A stretch of 61,090 nt of DNA from the NCBI GenBank assembly GCA_020054695.1, contig JAHXBT010000016.1, positions 3,065 through 64,154 of the forward strand, in the 5' to 3' direction. How positions within the stretch are numbered: position 1 is the stretch's first letter; each line of letters begins with the position of its first letter. Positions 15,657-25,522 of this stretch are shown here, one piece after another. Both the position numbers and the translations under genes were made by a program. Under the pieces are notes generated by a model that ran no database searches, was not told where the DNA came from, and was given only the letters and a program-made list of their open reading frames with translations. Source of the DNA: Rickettsiales bacterium (GTDB lineage Bacteria > Pseudomonadota > Alphaproteobacteria > Rickettsiales > UBA1997).

Positions 15657-16916
15657 CTAAAGCAACATTGAAATTGGGTTTTCAACAATTTTCTTGAATG
15701 TTCCTAAAAATTCAGCGCCAACTGATCCATCAACAGAGCGGTGATCCGAAGATAAAGTAACATTCATAATAGTTGCTTTGGCAAAGTCGCCATCTTTGAT
15801 AATAGCTTTTTGAATACCAGCGCCAATAGCTAAAATACAACTTTGTGGCGGGTTAACAATTGCTTGAAAATTATTAATACCATACATACCAAGATTAGAA
15901 ATAGAAAAGCCGCCACCTTGAAATTCTTCCGGCTGCAATTTACCATCCCTAGCTTTTTTAATTAACTGCTTTGCTTCATTAGAAATATCAATCAAAGATT
16001 TCTGGTCAGCATTTTTAACAATTGGAGTAATTAAACCGCCGTCAATTGCTACAGCAATTGAAATGTCAACATTATTATAAAGCAAAATAGCATCATCTGT
16101 CCAAGAAGAATTAGCTGTCGGAACCTCTTTCAAAGCTAAAGCGGTTGCTTTAATAATAATATCATTAACTGATAATTTGTAATTAGGCTTACCTTTGTCA
16201 TTAATAATTGCTAAATCATTGATTGATTTACGCATTTCTAGCAATTTATCTACATTTAAATCCATTGATAAATAAAAATGCGGAACGCTCTGTTTTGATT
16301 CTAACAACCTACTAGCAATAACTTTTCTAACATTATTATTTTTAATAGCTCTAAATTCTTCAGGATGCCTTTGAATGACGCCAGATTTTGAACCAGAACC
16401 AGCATTTAAAACATCGTTTTTAATAATTCTACCGCGAGGGCCAGAACCAATTAAGCTTTGTAATGAAACGTTATTTTCAACAGCAATTCTTTTGGCCAAA
16501 GGGCTGGCATAAGTACGATCAGCAGATATAGAGTCAGCAACTGCAGGAGTCTGTATTTTTATAGATTCAGCTTTCACCTCCTCTTTAACTTCTTGTTTTG
16601 CGCCTTCATTTGCAGAAGCAGAACCTACTTGCACCTCACTCACCTTATAAGAATCTAAAACAGACTTATCTTCACCTTCTTCAAGTAAAAGAGCAATTGG
16701 AGCATTAACTGCAACATTTTCAGTGCCTGCTGCAACTAAAATTTTACCTAAAATACCCTCATCAACTGCCTCCACCTCCATTGTAGCTTTGTCAGTCTCA
16801 ATCTCAGCAATGACGTCACCTGCCTCTATATTATCACCTTCGTTTTTTAACCAATTAGCAAGGTTGCCCTCCTTCATGGTCGGAGAAAGAGCTGGCATTA
16901 AAATTTCAATAGTCAT
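15657..16916 (-). CDS. pdhC: Pyruvate dehydrogenase E2, dihydrolipoamide acetyltransferase
   Basis: A 419-residue E2 core of the pyruvate dehydrogenase complex. Residues 1-77 form one lipoyl domain with the lipoylated lysine in [12 protein letters not shown]. An Ala/Glu/Lys-rich linker follows, then the peripheral-subunit-binding domain ([26 protein letters not shown], about 138-170) and the catalytic domain with [16 protein letters not shown] and the active-site SSDHRSVDG (HxxxDG) near residue 395. It ends in the hydrophobic SMLL tail used in core assembly. The segment [12 protein letters not shown] looks odd, but the Rickettsia homologue has a similar stretch here. No E1 or E3 genes are adjacent, so the complex is encoded at several loci. 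Confidence 0.95.
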   Translation of the reverse strand: MTIEILMPALSPTMKEGNLANWLKNEGDNIEAGDVIAEIETDKATMEVEAVDEGILGKILVAAGTENVAVNAPIALLLEEGEDKSVLDSYKVSEVQVGSASANEGAKQEVKEEVKAESIKIQTPAVADSISADRTYASPLAKRIAVENNVSLQSLIGSGPRGRIIKNDVLNAGSGSKSGVIQRHPEEFRAIKNNNVRKVIASRLLESKQSVPHFYLSMDLNVDKLLEMRKSINDLAIINDKGKPNYKLSVNDIIIKATALALKEVPTANSSWTDDAILLYNNVDISIAVAIDGGLITPIVKNADQKSLIDISNEAKQLIKKARDGKLQPEEFQGGGFSISNLGMYGINNFQAIVNPPQSCILAIGAGIQKAIIKDGDFAKATIMNVTLSSDHRSVDGSVGAEFLGTFKKIVENPISMLL

Positions 16917-17236
16917 ATTTATATAATTATATTCTTAATGAGAAAGGATTATAAGTATAATTTTAGAAAATCAAAGTAAAATTTTAGGCAATCTTTTTGA
17001 TAAATAGATATCGTAATTTAAATCTTAATTGATGTATGTGGATTTTCTTTTTATGGATCATTTATATAGGCATGAAGAAGGTAGTAATATTGCAATGTTG
17101 GTGTGACACTAATATTGCACCTACAATACTTCTGTACCAAGCCATAACTAAGTATTTTTGTCTAGTTGCAGATCTTGCTCATGAAAAATAACCTTTATTA
17201 ACCCCCTAAACATAAACAACTTTCAATAAGTACAAA
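16917..17236. other. Spacer with a short direct repeat
   Basis: 320 bases between lptD and pdhC (both minus strand). The decamer TAATATTGCA occurs twice within 17085-17120. No gene, RNA or convincing terminator was identified. Confidence 0.4.
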
Positions 17237-19396
17237 TCATAAATTCTTAATTGTTAAATTAAAACTGTAGGATCTTTGTTTTTTGGTAAAGCTTTCCAGA
17301 TTTTCTTCAGAAATAACAATCCCGTAAGAAACGCAACAGCCATTATACATTAAGCTATAATTTCTATTAATAATTTTGCCTTCTATTAAATCTTTAGAAA
17401 AGCCAATATTAACATTTAGTTTTGAAGTTAACTTTATTGATGTATTTGAATTCCACTGCTCTTTTTCATCAATACTACTGTTGCTTCTTTTGAGCAGTAA
17501 GTAATTCCCTGCAAATGTCACTGCATTAATTGGAATATTATAATTAAGATCATTTACTTCATTATTATAATCTGACTCGCTTAGATGAAAATTATAAATT
17601 AAAGATAAACTATTGTCATTTTTATAAGCAATTTTACCAACAATGTTTGACTTATCATTATCATTAAAGCCTCTAATAATTACATCTTGATTAGTATCAG
17701 TAAATCTTTGGCTTTGACCAAGGTTTAAATTAAATTTACCCAGATCATTGAATAAATACGTATTAGCACCGTAACTGACTCTTTGACCCGCCTCATTCCT
17801 ATCAAAACCTATTAAACGATCCTCCAAAAATAAATTAGCTTGCGTTAATTCATTATTATTAACATCCTCATTATATAAATCATTGCTTTTATCTTGGTCT
17901 GGACTTCCTACAAACTTTACCAGAGGTTCAAACATAATTATGTTACTATTAGATCTTCGAACCATTGGAAATTTCCAACTGAAAGAAGCTCTGGGATAAT
18001 AATTAACTTCTTTTTTCTTATAATATTTTTTATCTATTTCTGTGTATTTGTAAGCATCCTGCATATAATACACATTCCCTTGAGCATTAAACTTAACTTC
18101 AAAAAGATTACCATAAATATTATAAGGCATTTTTACTTCGGGAACTAGAGACAGCCTCTTATATTGCAACCCCTCCCTTCTATGAATGGCCGCCATATTA
18201 GATAGAAGAGAAAATTGCGTATTAAAATATTTTGGCCTGCTTTTTATATAGTGCTCCACAATGGGCAAAGCTAGAGGGGATGTTTTACGATCTGTGTTAA
18301 CAGAAATCTCTTGTATATTTAATATTTTTACAGAATAATGCTGCATCAATTCATGTTTGTTAAATTCAATGCTTGAGACAGTGTGGTCTACAAAGTCAGA
18401 TTTGTAATCACGCAAAAACTCTTTATCTCCAACGTGATTAACATTAAACATAAGATCAGAAAATTTTGACAAAACAAACTTACCTCTTGCCTTACCTTGC
18501 CACCTCAAATTACGATTTATTGGCTCATTATTAACAACTATTACTTTCTTAGATTCTGCCAAATTATTATTTGCAAACTCCAAATTAACATCATATTTGT
18601 CATATTTTATTAGATTACGAAAATTATTATTAACTAAGACATGCTTTGTATCTGGAAAATAGCTAGTTTTTATTGTTAAATCTTTGTTATCACTAATATT
18701 TAAATAGTATGGCACTGTTAAGCCCAAACCTAAATTCTGACTTTTAGAATATGAAGGAGTTAAAAAACCAGACCTCTTTTTACTTGCAGGAAATAAAGTC
18801 TTAAAATAAGGACTATATAATATTGGAACATCATAAATTTTAATTATAGAGTTTTTTAATTTAATAGTCTCTTTGTCATTATTTACTATAACCTTTCTAG
18901 ATGATATAGATATTGGCTCTGATTGCGTAAGAGGTTTGTATCTATTCTTATTGTTGTCATTAGGACAAACTGAAAATATGGATTTATCTAAAAAGGTTTT
19001 TTTATCTTTTTTAATGGCATCCTTTGCTATTATATACGATCCATCAAAAAAAACCAAAGCTGGATTTTCTATCTTCCCATCGTTTAAGTCATCCGAAAAT
19101 ATAGCTTTTGTAGCTGATATATTGCCAACCTGATAATTATTTATCTTAACATCTCCAATTGCTGTAACTAATTTCTTGGACTGGGAATATTCTATATTTT
19201 TAGCCGATATGCTGTTGCCTCCTTTTGTAAATTCTGCGCCTCCTATGGCAGATATTGTTTTTAATTGACTATCTGATTCCAAAATATCAGCTGTTAATTT
19301 AGCAGGCAGCTTATCAATTTCTTTATTCTGAGCGAGAATATTACAAGAAAACAAAAGCAAGAATATAGCTGATATTATATAGAATAATTTATTCAT
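17237..19396 (-). CDS. lptD: LPS-assembly protein LptD
   Basis: A 719-residue outer-membrane protein. A signal peptide (about 1-23) precedes an OstA/LptA-like jellyroll (residues 30-190: TADILES, GGAEFTKGGNSISA, LVTAIGDVKI). The C-terminal barrel domain opens with the conserved VPILYSPYFKTLFP, KKRSGFLTPSYSKS and LGLTVPYYLNIS, and ends in strands finishing SFNLTIKNL. With LptE it inserts LPS into the outer leaflet, so the organism is expected to make LPS. Four Cys are visible (one early, two consecutive near the C-terminus), fewer and differently placed than in E. coli. ATG at 19396 overlaps the ftsQ stop by 8 bases; an upstream in-frame TTG at 19402 is less likely. Confidence 0.93.
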   Translation of the reverse strand: MNKLFYIISAIFLLLFSCNILAQNKEIDKLPAKLTADILESDSQLKTISAIGGAEFTKGGNSISAKNIEYSQSKKLVTAIGDVKINNYQVGNISATKAIFSDDLNDGKIENPALVFFDGSYIIAKDAIKKDKKTFLDKSIFSVCPNDNNKNRYKPLTQSEPISISSRKVIVNNDKETIKLKNSIIKIYDVPILYSPYFKTLFPASKKRSGFLTPSYSKSQNLGLGLTVPYYLNISDNKDLTIKTSYFPDTKHVLVNNNFRNLIKYDKYDVNLEFANNNLAESKKVIVVNNEPINRNLRWQGKARGKFVLSKFSDLMFNVNHVGDKEFLRDYKSDFVDHTVSSIEFNKHELMQHYSVKILNIQEISVNTDRKTSPLALPIVEHYIKSRPKYFNTQFSLLSNMAAIHRREGLQYKRLSLVPEVKMPYNIYGNLFEVKFNAQGNVYYMQDAYKYTEIDKKYYKKKEVNYYPRASFSWKFPMVRRSNSNIIMFEPLVKFVGSPDQDKSNDLYNEDVNNNELTQANLFLEDRLIGFDRNEAGQRVSYGANTYLFNDLGKFNLNLGQSQRFTDTNQDVIIRGFNDNDKSNIVGKIAYKNDNSLSLIYNFHLSESDYNNEVNDLNYNIPINAVTFAGNYLLLKRSNSSIDEKEQWNSNTSIKLTSKLNVNIGFSKDLIEGKIINRNYSLMYNGCCVSYGIVISEENLESFTKKQRSYSFNLTIKNL

Positions 19397-20186
19397 TATC
19401 AATTTTTAAGAAAGTTTTATTTTTTATTCTTAAATCTATAACAGCTATATCGTTAATTAAATCCTGGTCATTATATATTTTCTCCAACCTTTTCCAAGCT
19501 TTTTCAATATTTTTTTCTGGTAGTTTAACTAAAATATTATTAATAAATCTAATGTCCCACCTTCGATTTCCAATCAAACTTGCTGAATAAACATAGCGCC
19601 CTATTTCTGGTTTGGCAGAAAATATATTAAACAGTGATTTGACTTTTAACCTGGCATTATCTCCGTTAACGATTAACAAATAACCAAAATCATCTATATT
19701 CTTTACATCAATCTTAATGCCGTCCTTGTCGATTATATATCTCTTATTATTATAATCCCAAATCGCAAAAGGACTATATTCTACAATTTTAATATCTAAA
19801 TTAGACGCAATATTACGATTAATAAATACTTCTTTAACCCAATTTATTTTCTCAATATCTACCCTTATATCATCAATTATTTTTGAACCTAAATTCTTAA
19901 AACCAATATTACTAACTTTATTTTTTACTATTTCTTTAATTTGATTTTCATCAGAATTAACAATACCAACAATATTAACTTCATCATAAGACAAATTAAA
20001 CAACTTTAAAACCCTATTCTTTTGTATTTTGAAATGTTTTTTTATTTTGTTATTTGGGTGGTCGCCAATGATATAAAAAGATATAATAGAAACCAACAAT
20101 ATAAAAAAGATAAAAAATAGACTCTTCTTCAGTAGTTTTTGATGCAAAAACAGATATCTTGTAACAAACTCTTTAAATTCTATCAT
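19389..20186 (-). CDS. ftsQ: Cell division protein FtsQ
   Basis: 265 residues with a short cytoplasmic N-terminus, a single membrane helix (about 19-42) and a periplasmic part. A POTRA domain (VNIVGIVNSDENQIKEIV, residues 68-140) is followed by the FtsQ beta domain with INWVKEVFINRNIASNLDI, EYSPFAIWDYNNKRYIIDKDG and a late GNRRWDIRFINNILVKLP. This order is diagnostic for FtsQ, which links FtsL/FtsB to the divisome. It starts at ATG 20186, overlapping lysK by 14 bases (a TTG three bases upstream is the alternative), and its stop overlaps lptD. The usual neighbours murC, ddl, ftsA and ftsZ are absent, so the dcw cluster is broken up here. Confidence 0.88.
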   Translation of the reverse strand: MIEFKEFVTRYLFLHQKLLKKSLFFIFFILLVSIISFYIIGDHPNNKIKKHFKIQKNRVLKLFNLSYDEVNIVGIVNSDENQIKEIVKNKVSNIGFKNLGSKIIDDIRVDIEKINWVKEVFINRNIASNLDIKIVEYSPFAIWDYNNKRYIIDKDGIKIDVKNIDDFGYLLIVNGDNARLKVKSLFNIFSAKPEIGRYVYSASLIGNRRWDIRFINNILVKLPEKNIEKAWKRLEKIYNDQDLINDIAVIDLRIKNKTFLKIDNE

Positions 20187-21726
20187 CAATCATTTTGATA
20201 AAATTATTAATACCAAATAAAGCAATGAATGATCCAATTCTTGGGCCGGATTCTTGACCAAAAAGAGTTTGATAAAAGCATATAAACCAATCTTTCATAT
20301 TTTTCTCATAACCAAACTCCCTACCTGTTTCATAGATGATATTTTGTAAAACCTTGCCATCACGAACATCTATATTGTCAACATTTTGTAATTTTCCTTT
20401 TAACGAAATCATGGCGTTTTGTTCGTTTTGGGTAATTCCTCGATATTTTTTATGTTTTTTAATAAAATCATTATAATAATTAATAGCAGACTCAACCATT
20501 TTAGCTAAAAAGGGTGAGCTTTCCTTATTTAGTCCCTTTTCATATTTAGAAATAAAACCCCACAAAATATCATCATTTTCAGGGTTACAAGCGCTAGCTA
20601 AATTTAATAAAAGTGAGTAACTAATATCACATTTTTTGCTTGGTTTTTCCTTAAAATGAATGTGATTAATGGGATTATCTAATTTTTTAATTTCATCAGA
20701 TTCTTCAAGATAAGAATTTAAAAAGGCAATGTATTCATCTGTAGCTTTTGGAATTACATCAAAATGCAACCTCTTGGCAGTTTTTGGTTTTTGAAACATA
20801 AAAAGCGATAAGGATTCGGCAGGAGCGTATTTTAACCACTGGTCAATACTAATACCGTTACCCTTAGATTTAGAAATTTTTGCACCATCTTCACTAAGAA
20901 ACATTTCATAACAATAATTAACTGGTGGAGTTTTACCCAAAATTTGGCAAATTTTACGATATAGAGGCTCGTTTGGCAAATGATCCTTGCCGTAAATTTC
21001 ATAATCAACCTCAAAAGAATACCATCTGGCACCAAAATCAATTTTCCACTGTAATTTAGCATTACCATCTAGAGCCAAAACTTCCTTTTCAGTACCATTT
21101 TCATCTTGGTAAATTACTGTGTTTTTTTCTTTATTAACGCCTTTCACGCCCTTTTCAATAACCTTACCAGAATCAGGATCGATTGGCATGACTGGACTAT
21201 AGGTTTTTCTCCTCTCTTCTCCTAAAGTTGGTAACATTAGATCCATTAACTCATCATATTTTTCAATAACTTTTATCATGGTGTTGTTAAAAGCGCCAGA
21301 TTTATATTTATCAGTTGCGGAGACAAATTCATAATCAAAATTAAATCGATCCAAAAAGTCTTTTAAGCGCTTATTCATGTGATCACCGTAGGACTTGCTT
21401 GTACCAAACGGGTCTGGAACGGCAGTCAGTGGCCTACCTATATTATCTTTTATTAAATCTTTATTGGGCAAGTTATCAGGCACCTTACGCAAGCCATCAA
21501 TATCATCAGAAATGCATAATAATTTCACTGGTATTTCTGGCGCTAATTTTTTAAAAGCATTCATCACAAAGCTGGTTCGTGCCACCTCTCCAAAAGTTCC
21601 AATATGTGGTAGGCCAGAAGGACCATACCCAGTTTCAAAAAGTACATAGCCTTTTTTAGGCGTTTTGTTTTGAATTTTTTTTAATATTCTGTTAGCTTCT
21701 ACGAAAGGCCAAGATTTTTGATTCAT
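20173..21726 (-). CDS. lysK: Class I lysyl-tRNA synthetase
   Basis: A 517-residue class I LysRS, the archaeal-type enzyme also found in many alphaproteobacteria and spirochaetes in place of class II LysS. The HIGH-type motif is GPSGLPHIGTFGE (residues 31-43), and the KMSKS-type motif is AKISKSKGNG (about 290). A helical anticodon-binding C-terminus follows and ends in FIKMIDDRI. It charges tRNA-Lys in the cytoplasm. Length and motifs are normal. It is first in a minus-strand run lysK-ftsQ-lptD joined by overlaps of 14 and 8 bases, an unusual combination of translation, division and envelope genes. Confidence 0.95.
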   Translation of the reverse strand: MNQKSWPFVEANRILKKIQNKTPKKGYVLFETGYGPSGLPHIGTFGEVARTSFVMNAFKKLAPEIPVKLLCISDDIDGLRKVPDNLPNKDLIKDNIGRPLTAVPDPFGTSKSYGDHMNKRLKDFLDRFNFDYEFVSATDKYKSGAFNNTMIKVIEKYDELMDLMLPTLGEERRKTYSPVMPIDPDSGKVIEKGVKGVNKEKNTVIYQDENGTEKEVLALDGNAKLQWKIDFGARWYSFEVDYEIYGKDHLPNEPLYRKICQILGKTPPVNYCYEMFLSEDGAKISKSKGNGISIDQWLKYAPAESLSLFMFQKPKTAKRLHFDVIPKATDEYIAFLNSYLEESDEIKKLDNPINHIHFKEKPSKKCDISYSLLLNLASACNPENDDILWGFISKYEKGLNKESSPFLAKMVESAINYYNDFIKKHKKYRGITQNEQNAMISLKGKLQNVDNIDVRDGKVLQNIIYETGREFGYEKNMKDWFICFYQTLFGQESGPRIGSFIALFGINNFIKMIDDRI

Positions 21727-22398
21727 AACTATGTTTTGATTCGCTAATTAATAAACTTTTTTGCAAAAAATCATTTTAAAGAAATTAACTCACCCAAGCA
21801 ATGTAAGTTTACATAATAATTTGCAATTAATCACTTTGAAGTTGAGAGTTACTATCACTATTTATATCTCTTGGTCTTCAATTTAAAAAATATAAATTAC
21901 TAGCAAGTTTATGTCAACTATTTGCCAATATTAAGCATGATTTCAAAAGCATACCAACTTAACAGCTTTTTAACTATAGTATAGCTAATTACCCAACAAG
22001 ACAATTTCTAACAAGAGATCTTGACCTCAAATAGCTTTAAAAATAACGATATAAAATATGAAAAGCCAAGTTCAATTGTTAATAAACTAGAAAAACCTGA
22101 TGAATATTTTATGGAAGATAGTATTATACATACGAAATAAAAACCGCTAGAAAAAAAATATCTAACAACATAAATCCTGAATTATACAGAACAACACTTG
22201 ACTAACTGGGGATATCTTTAGTAAAGATTTTCTTGGTGGAGTAGTAAAATCAACTATAGAGTTCATTTCATAATATTTCTTAACAACCAAGCAAAATATC
22301 AGCATAGATTTTAAAATTTTTGATATTTTTTCATTGCAAATATTATTAGGTGCAATTAACCTTATTTTTTATTAGTAATATTATTACTAACTCTTATT
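21727..22398. other. Long spacer upstream of tRNA-Ala
   Basis: 672 bases with no recognisable gene. Short frames around 22080-22330 look coding-like but match nothing I know. A 19-bp palindrome sits just before the tRNA and is listed separately. The lysK and tRNA-Ala promoters must lie at opposite ends. Confidence 0.45.
22372..22390. repeat. Perfect 19-bp palindrome before tRNA-Ala
   Basis: TTAGTAATA-T-TATTACTAA ends 8 bases before the tRNA. Its position in the promoter or start region could make it a binding site, but at this A+T content a chance palindrome is plausible. Confidence 0.35.
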
Positions 22399-22474
22399 GG
22401 GGATATAGCTCAGCTGGTAGAGCGCCTGCTTTGCACGCAGGAGGTCAGGAGTTCGACTCTCCTTATCTCCACCA
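22399..22474 (+). tRNA. tRNA-Ala (UGC)
   Basis: A 76-base cloverleaf. Acceptor strands GGGGATA and TATCTCC contain the G3:U70 wobble pair that alanyl-tRNA synthetase recognises. The anticodon loop TTTGCAC gives anticodon UGC, the T arm has GTTCGACTC, and CCA is encoded at 22472-22474. In many alphaproteobacteria this tRNA lies in the rRNA spacer, but no rRNA is present here. Confidence 0.97.
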
Positions 22475-22573
22475 TTTTTGATGTTAATGTTTTTTAGGTG
22501 CCGAAAGCAAATAAGCAATAACAAATATTTTAAGTAAAATTTTATCAGCAGACTTACTTAAAGCAAAGATTGG

Positions 22574-23770
22574 CTAAAGATGGGAATTGAAACTTCCGCC
22601 ACCTGCTATTTTGATAAATAGTTTTTTTAATCTAGGCATTCTTTCAGTAATTGCCAAACCCAAATCGCGGGCAATTTTTACTGGCAAAATATTATTAGAA
22701 AACAATTTATCAAGATTATCGGTGGCTAAAATCATTTTTTTAGCCTCAAGTTTGGCAAGCTTATTATACTTTGCTATTAATTCATCAGAATTTAAATCCT
22801 CTCCTGATTTAAAATTATTTTCTATTAAGTCAGTCAAAATTACAACATCCTTAATACCAAGATTAAAGCCCTGACCAGCAATTGGATGAATTGCATGAGC
22901 TGCATCAGCAACTAAAAGAGCTTTTTTGTAAAAATATTCCTTGGGGTAGATTAATTCTAAATCATAAGAAAAAATCTTGGTTTTTATTTCTACCTTACCC
23001 AAATCATCGCCAATTTTTTTCATTAATTGATTGGTTAAATCTGCTTGATCAAAATCTAAATAAACATCTTTTAAGTCGGTTTTTACCATCCAGACAATTG
23101 AGGATTTATTTTGTTCTTTTAGCGGTAAAATTGCAAAAGCACCTTCAGGGAAAAATTTTTCATAAGCAATATTTTGGTGATCACGAGAATGCTCAATATC
23201 AAAAACTAAGGCTGTCTGATTATAGTGCTTGTAATTAGTTGCTATTTGGAATTTATCTCTGAAATAGGATTTTCTGCCATCAGCAATAATGATTAGTTTG
23301 GCAGAAATTTTAGAAGAGTCGTCAAAAATAATTTCACTTTCCTTATCGTTAAAATTAATATCTTGATAAGAATTTGGTGCAAAAATTTGAATATTTTTCT
23401 GAATTTTAATTCTCTGACAAAGCTCATTATAGATATCGTAACTTTTAAGCATGACTCCCATTTGTTTAGATCCTTGAAAAAGCTTACTATCAAAATGTAA
23501 ATGAAAAGGTGAGTTTTTATCACTAATGTCAATATCCTTAATTTTTCCCGCTTTATCTTTTAAATTATTCCAAACATTGATCTTTTGAAATAATTTTATA
23601 GAATTATTAGAAATTGCGAAATTTTTACCGTCAGAGGATTTTTTTTTGGCTAAAAAATCTGTTTTTTCAATCAAGGCAATTGAAATTTCAGGACTGATGT
23701 CAGATAGTGAAATCGCAGCTGAAAGACCGGCAAAACCAGCGCCAATAATGGCAATATCAAATTTACTCAT
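22574..23770 (-). CDS. UbiH/UbiF/COQ6-family FAD monooxygenase
   Basis: A 398-residue flavoprotein hydroxylase. The N-terminus has the Rossmann motif IIGAGFAGLSAAISL. Near residue 280 is ALLVADAAHAIHPIAGQGFNLGIKD, the second FAD motif with the UbiH-family GQGFNLG signature. Family members hydroxylate the ring of ubiquinone precursors using O2 and a reductase. Which ring position is used cannot be decided here, so no symbol is given. ATG 23770 is chosen because it starts right before the FAD motif; an upstream TTG would add seven residues. It is divergent from the lapA-like gene with only four bases between the start codons, so each promoter lies inside the other gene. Confidence 0.88.
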   Translation of the reverse strand: MSKFDIAIIGAGFAGLSAAISLSDISPEISIALIEKTDFLAKKKSSDGKNFAISNNSIKLFQKINVWNNLKDKAGKIKDIDISDKNSPFHLHFDSKLFQGSKQMGVMLKSYDIYNELCQRIKIQKNIQIFAPNSYQDINFNDKESEIIFDDSSKISAKLIIIADGRKSYFRDKFQIATNYKHYNQTALVFDIEHSRDHQNIAYEKFFPEGAFAILPLKEQNKSSIVWMVKTDLKDVYLDFDQADLTNQLMKKIGDDLGKVEIKTKIFSYDLELIYPKEYFYKKALLVADAAHAIHPIAGQGFNLGIKDVVILTDLIENNFKSGEDLNSDELIAKYNKLAKLEAKKMILATDNLDKLFSNNILPVKIARDLGLAITERMPRLKKLFIKIAGGGSFNSHL

Positions 23771-23774
23771 AATT

Positions 23775-24026
23775 ATGCTAAATTTTATCAAAAAGACAAT
23801 TATTATTATTTTTTCAATTATTGCAATTACATTTTTTGTTAATAATCGTTATTTTATAACAATCTCTTTAAAACCCTACGGTTATGAATCTGACATTCGC
23901 CTATTTATTTTATTGATTATTTTTTTCCTTTTTGGTGTAATTTTTGCTCATATTACTAATTTTTGCTATAATTTAAGGAAAAAACTTTCTGATAGTTGTC
24001 AAAAAATATTAAAAGTTAAAAAATAA
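23775..24026 (+). CDS. LapA-domain (DUF1049) small membrane protein
   Basis: 83 residues with two membrane helices (about 8-24 and 42-62), a short periplasmic-type loop ([17 protein letters not shown]) between them and a basic cytoplasmic tail ([17 protein letters not shown]). The N..x.ITISL loop and GVIFAHI helix fit the LapA/DUF1049 group, which in E. coli helps control LpxC and LPS synthesis. The start at ATG 23775 is chosen by the domain; a longer frame upstream is antisense to the UbiH-family gene. Its stop overlaps the prfA start (TAATG), so the two are probably co-translated. Confidence 0.65.
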   Translation: MLNFIKKTIIIIFSIIAITFFVNNRYFITISLKPYGYESDIRLFILLIIFFLFGVIFAHITNFCYNLRKKLSDSCQKILKVKK

Positions 24027-25099
24027 TGTCATTAGATGCCAAACTAGATGCTCTTTTAGAGCGTTATCAGAAATTATCAGAAAAAATCATGGACCCATCT
24101 GCTTTAGGTGATAATTATGCTAAGATTTCTAAAGAATATTCTGACTTAACTCCTGTTGTTGAGTTGATTAATAAATATAAAAAAACTTCTAGCGACACTA
24201 ACGATGCTGCAGAAATGATAAAAGATATTAATGATGATGCTGAAATGAAAAAAATGCTGGAAGAAGAAAAGATTGAGGGTGAAAAAATCTTAAAAGATCT
24301 AACTGGTAAAATTAAAATTGCCCTTTTACCAAAAGATGAGACAGATGAAAAAAATGCTATTTTAGAGGTTAGGGCAGGAACTGGCGGCGAAGAAGCAGCA
24401 CTTTTTGCCACTAATTTATTTAACATGTATCAAAGATATGCCGAAAAGCAAGGCTGGAAATTTGAGATAATCTCTTTTTCTGAAACTGGTATTGGCGGCT
24501 GTAAAGAAGGCACAGCTACTATTTCAGGCAAAAATGTGTTTGCTCGTTTAAAATTTGAATCTGGGGTACATCGCGTGCAAAGAGTGCCAGAAACAGAGTC
24601 TTCTGGGCGCGTTCACACTTCAGCAGCAACTGTAGCAGTACTTCCAGAAGCGGAGGAGGTTGATATTAAAATTGACGAAAAAGATTTAAGAATTGATATT
24701 TTTAGAGCCTCTGGACCAGGCGGTCAATCAGTTAACACTACTGATTCTGCCGTTAGAATTGTTCACATTCCAACTGGTATCACCGTTTCACAGCAAGATG
24801 AAAAATCGCAACATAAAAACAAAGATAAGGCTATGAGAATTCTAAGATCTCGTCTTTATGAGGCCAAAAGAGAGGAGTTAGACAAGGAAAGATCTGAAAA
24901 CCGCAAGGGGCAAGTTGGCTCTGGCGATAGGTCTGAGCGCATCAGAACTTACAACTTCCCACAAGGTAGAGTTTCTGACCACCGAATTAATTTAACTTTA
25001 TATAAAATTGACGAAGTTATGGCTGGTGATTTGGATGAATTTATTAACAATCTAACTGCCGAGGATGAGGCAAGGAGAATGAGCGAAAGTGAAATTTAA
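24026..25099 (+). CDS. prfA: Peptide chain release factor 1
   Basis: 357 residues, normal RF1 length. The N-terminal coiled domain is followed by domain 2 with [35 protein letters not shown], and the catalytic GGQ in [19 protein letters not shown] (near residue 237). The end has [15 protein letters not shown] and a C-terminal helix. RF1 recognises UAA and UAG and triggers peptide release; the Gln of GGQ is normally methylated by PrmC, which is not adjacent here although it often is elsewhere. It overlaps the lapA-like gene by one base and is followed 6 bases later by the unknown gene and trpC. Confidence 0.97.
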   Translation: MSLDAKLDALLERYQKLSEKIMDPSALGDNYAKISKEYSDLTPVVELINKYKKTSSDTNDAAEMIKDINDDAEMKKMLEEEKIEGEKILKDLTGKIKIALLPKDETDEKNAILEVRAGTGGEEAALFATNLFNMYQRYAEKQGWKFEIISFSETGIGGCKEGTATISGKNVFARLKFESGVHRVQRVPETESSGRVHTSAATVAVLPEAEEVDIKIDEKDLRIDIFRASGPGGQSVNTTDSAVRIVHIPTGITVSQQDEKSQHKNKDKAMRILRSRLYEAKREELDKERSENRKGQVGSGDRSERIRTYNFPQGRVSDHRINLTLYKIDEVMAGDLDEFINNLTAEDEARRMSESEI

Positions 25100-25105
25100 A
25101 TAATT

Positions 25106-25522
25106 ATGCCCTGTAAGATTGAAATTAATAGAGAACATATTGATATCAAAGTTGAAAGAGATATTGTGTCTGGCAATCGTAACAAGAAATTAATAAATTT
25201 TAAGTTTATTGCCACAAATGACCAAGACGAAGTTACAGGACACTTTGCTGGTGATTATACTAATGATAATAATATAATAATATTACAAAATGGTGAGCTT
25301 ATTTTTTATCGACAAAATGAAGCCTCAATAAGACTTATAATAGAAGATAATAAAATTTTTGAATTAAAAGACAATGGCACACGAACTGAATATAATCCAC
25401 CAAATGAAGCAAATATATTTCAACCTAATGTGAGTGAAAAACCACCTTGTCCAGCAAAAAACGTATCAAAGCCAAGATCAGCCAAACCCGTAGAACAAAA
25501 AGAACCATACTTATATCAATGA
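25106..25522 (+). CDS. Hypothetical protein between prfA and trpC
   Basis: A 138-residue soluble-looking protein with no signal or membrane segment and no family I recognise. Residues 1-95 are strand-rich (KIEINREHIDIKVERDIV, INFKFIATNDQDEVTGHFAG, IIILQNGELIFYRQNEA) and could form a small beta domain. The last 45 residues are low-complexity, rich in Pro, Lys and Asn, with an odd Cys-Pro stretch (EKPPCPAKNV). It lies in a four-gene run: 6 bases after prfA and overlapping trpC by ATGA, so expression is likely although the function is unknown. Confidence 0.55.
   Translation: MPCKIEINREHIDIKVERDIVSGNRNKKLINFKFIATNDQDEVTGHFAGDYTNDNNIIILQNGELIFYRQNEASIRLIIEDNKIFELKDNGTRTEYNPPNEANIFQPNVSEKPPCPAKNVSKPRSAKPVEQKEPYLYQ

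Noticed and set aside
16340-16400. Possible in-frame palindromic insertion (RPE-like) in pdhC, encoding [12 protein letters not shown]
   Set aside because: From memory the Rickettsia E2 protein has a closely similar segment (SRNPEEYR) at this position before NNN-RK-IA-RLLESKQ, so it is ordinary conserved sequence.
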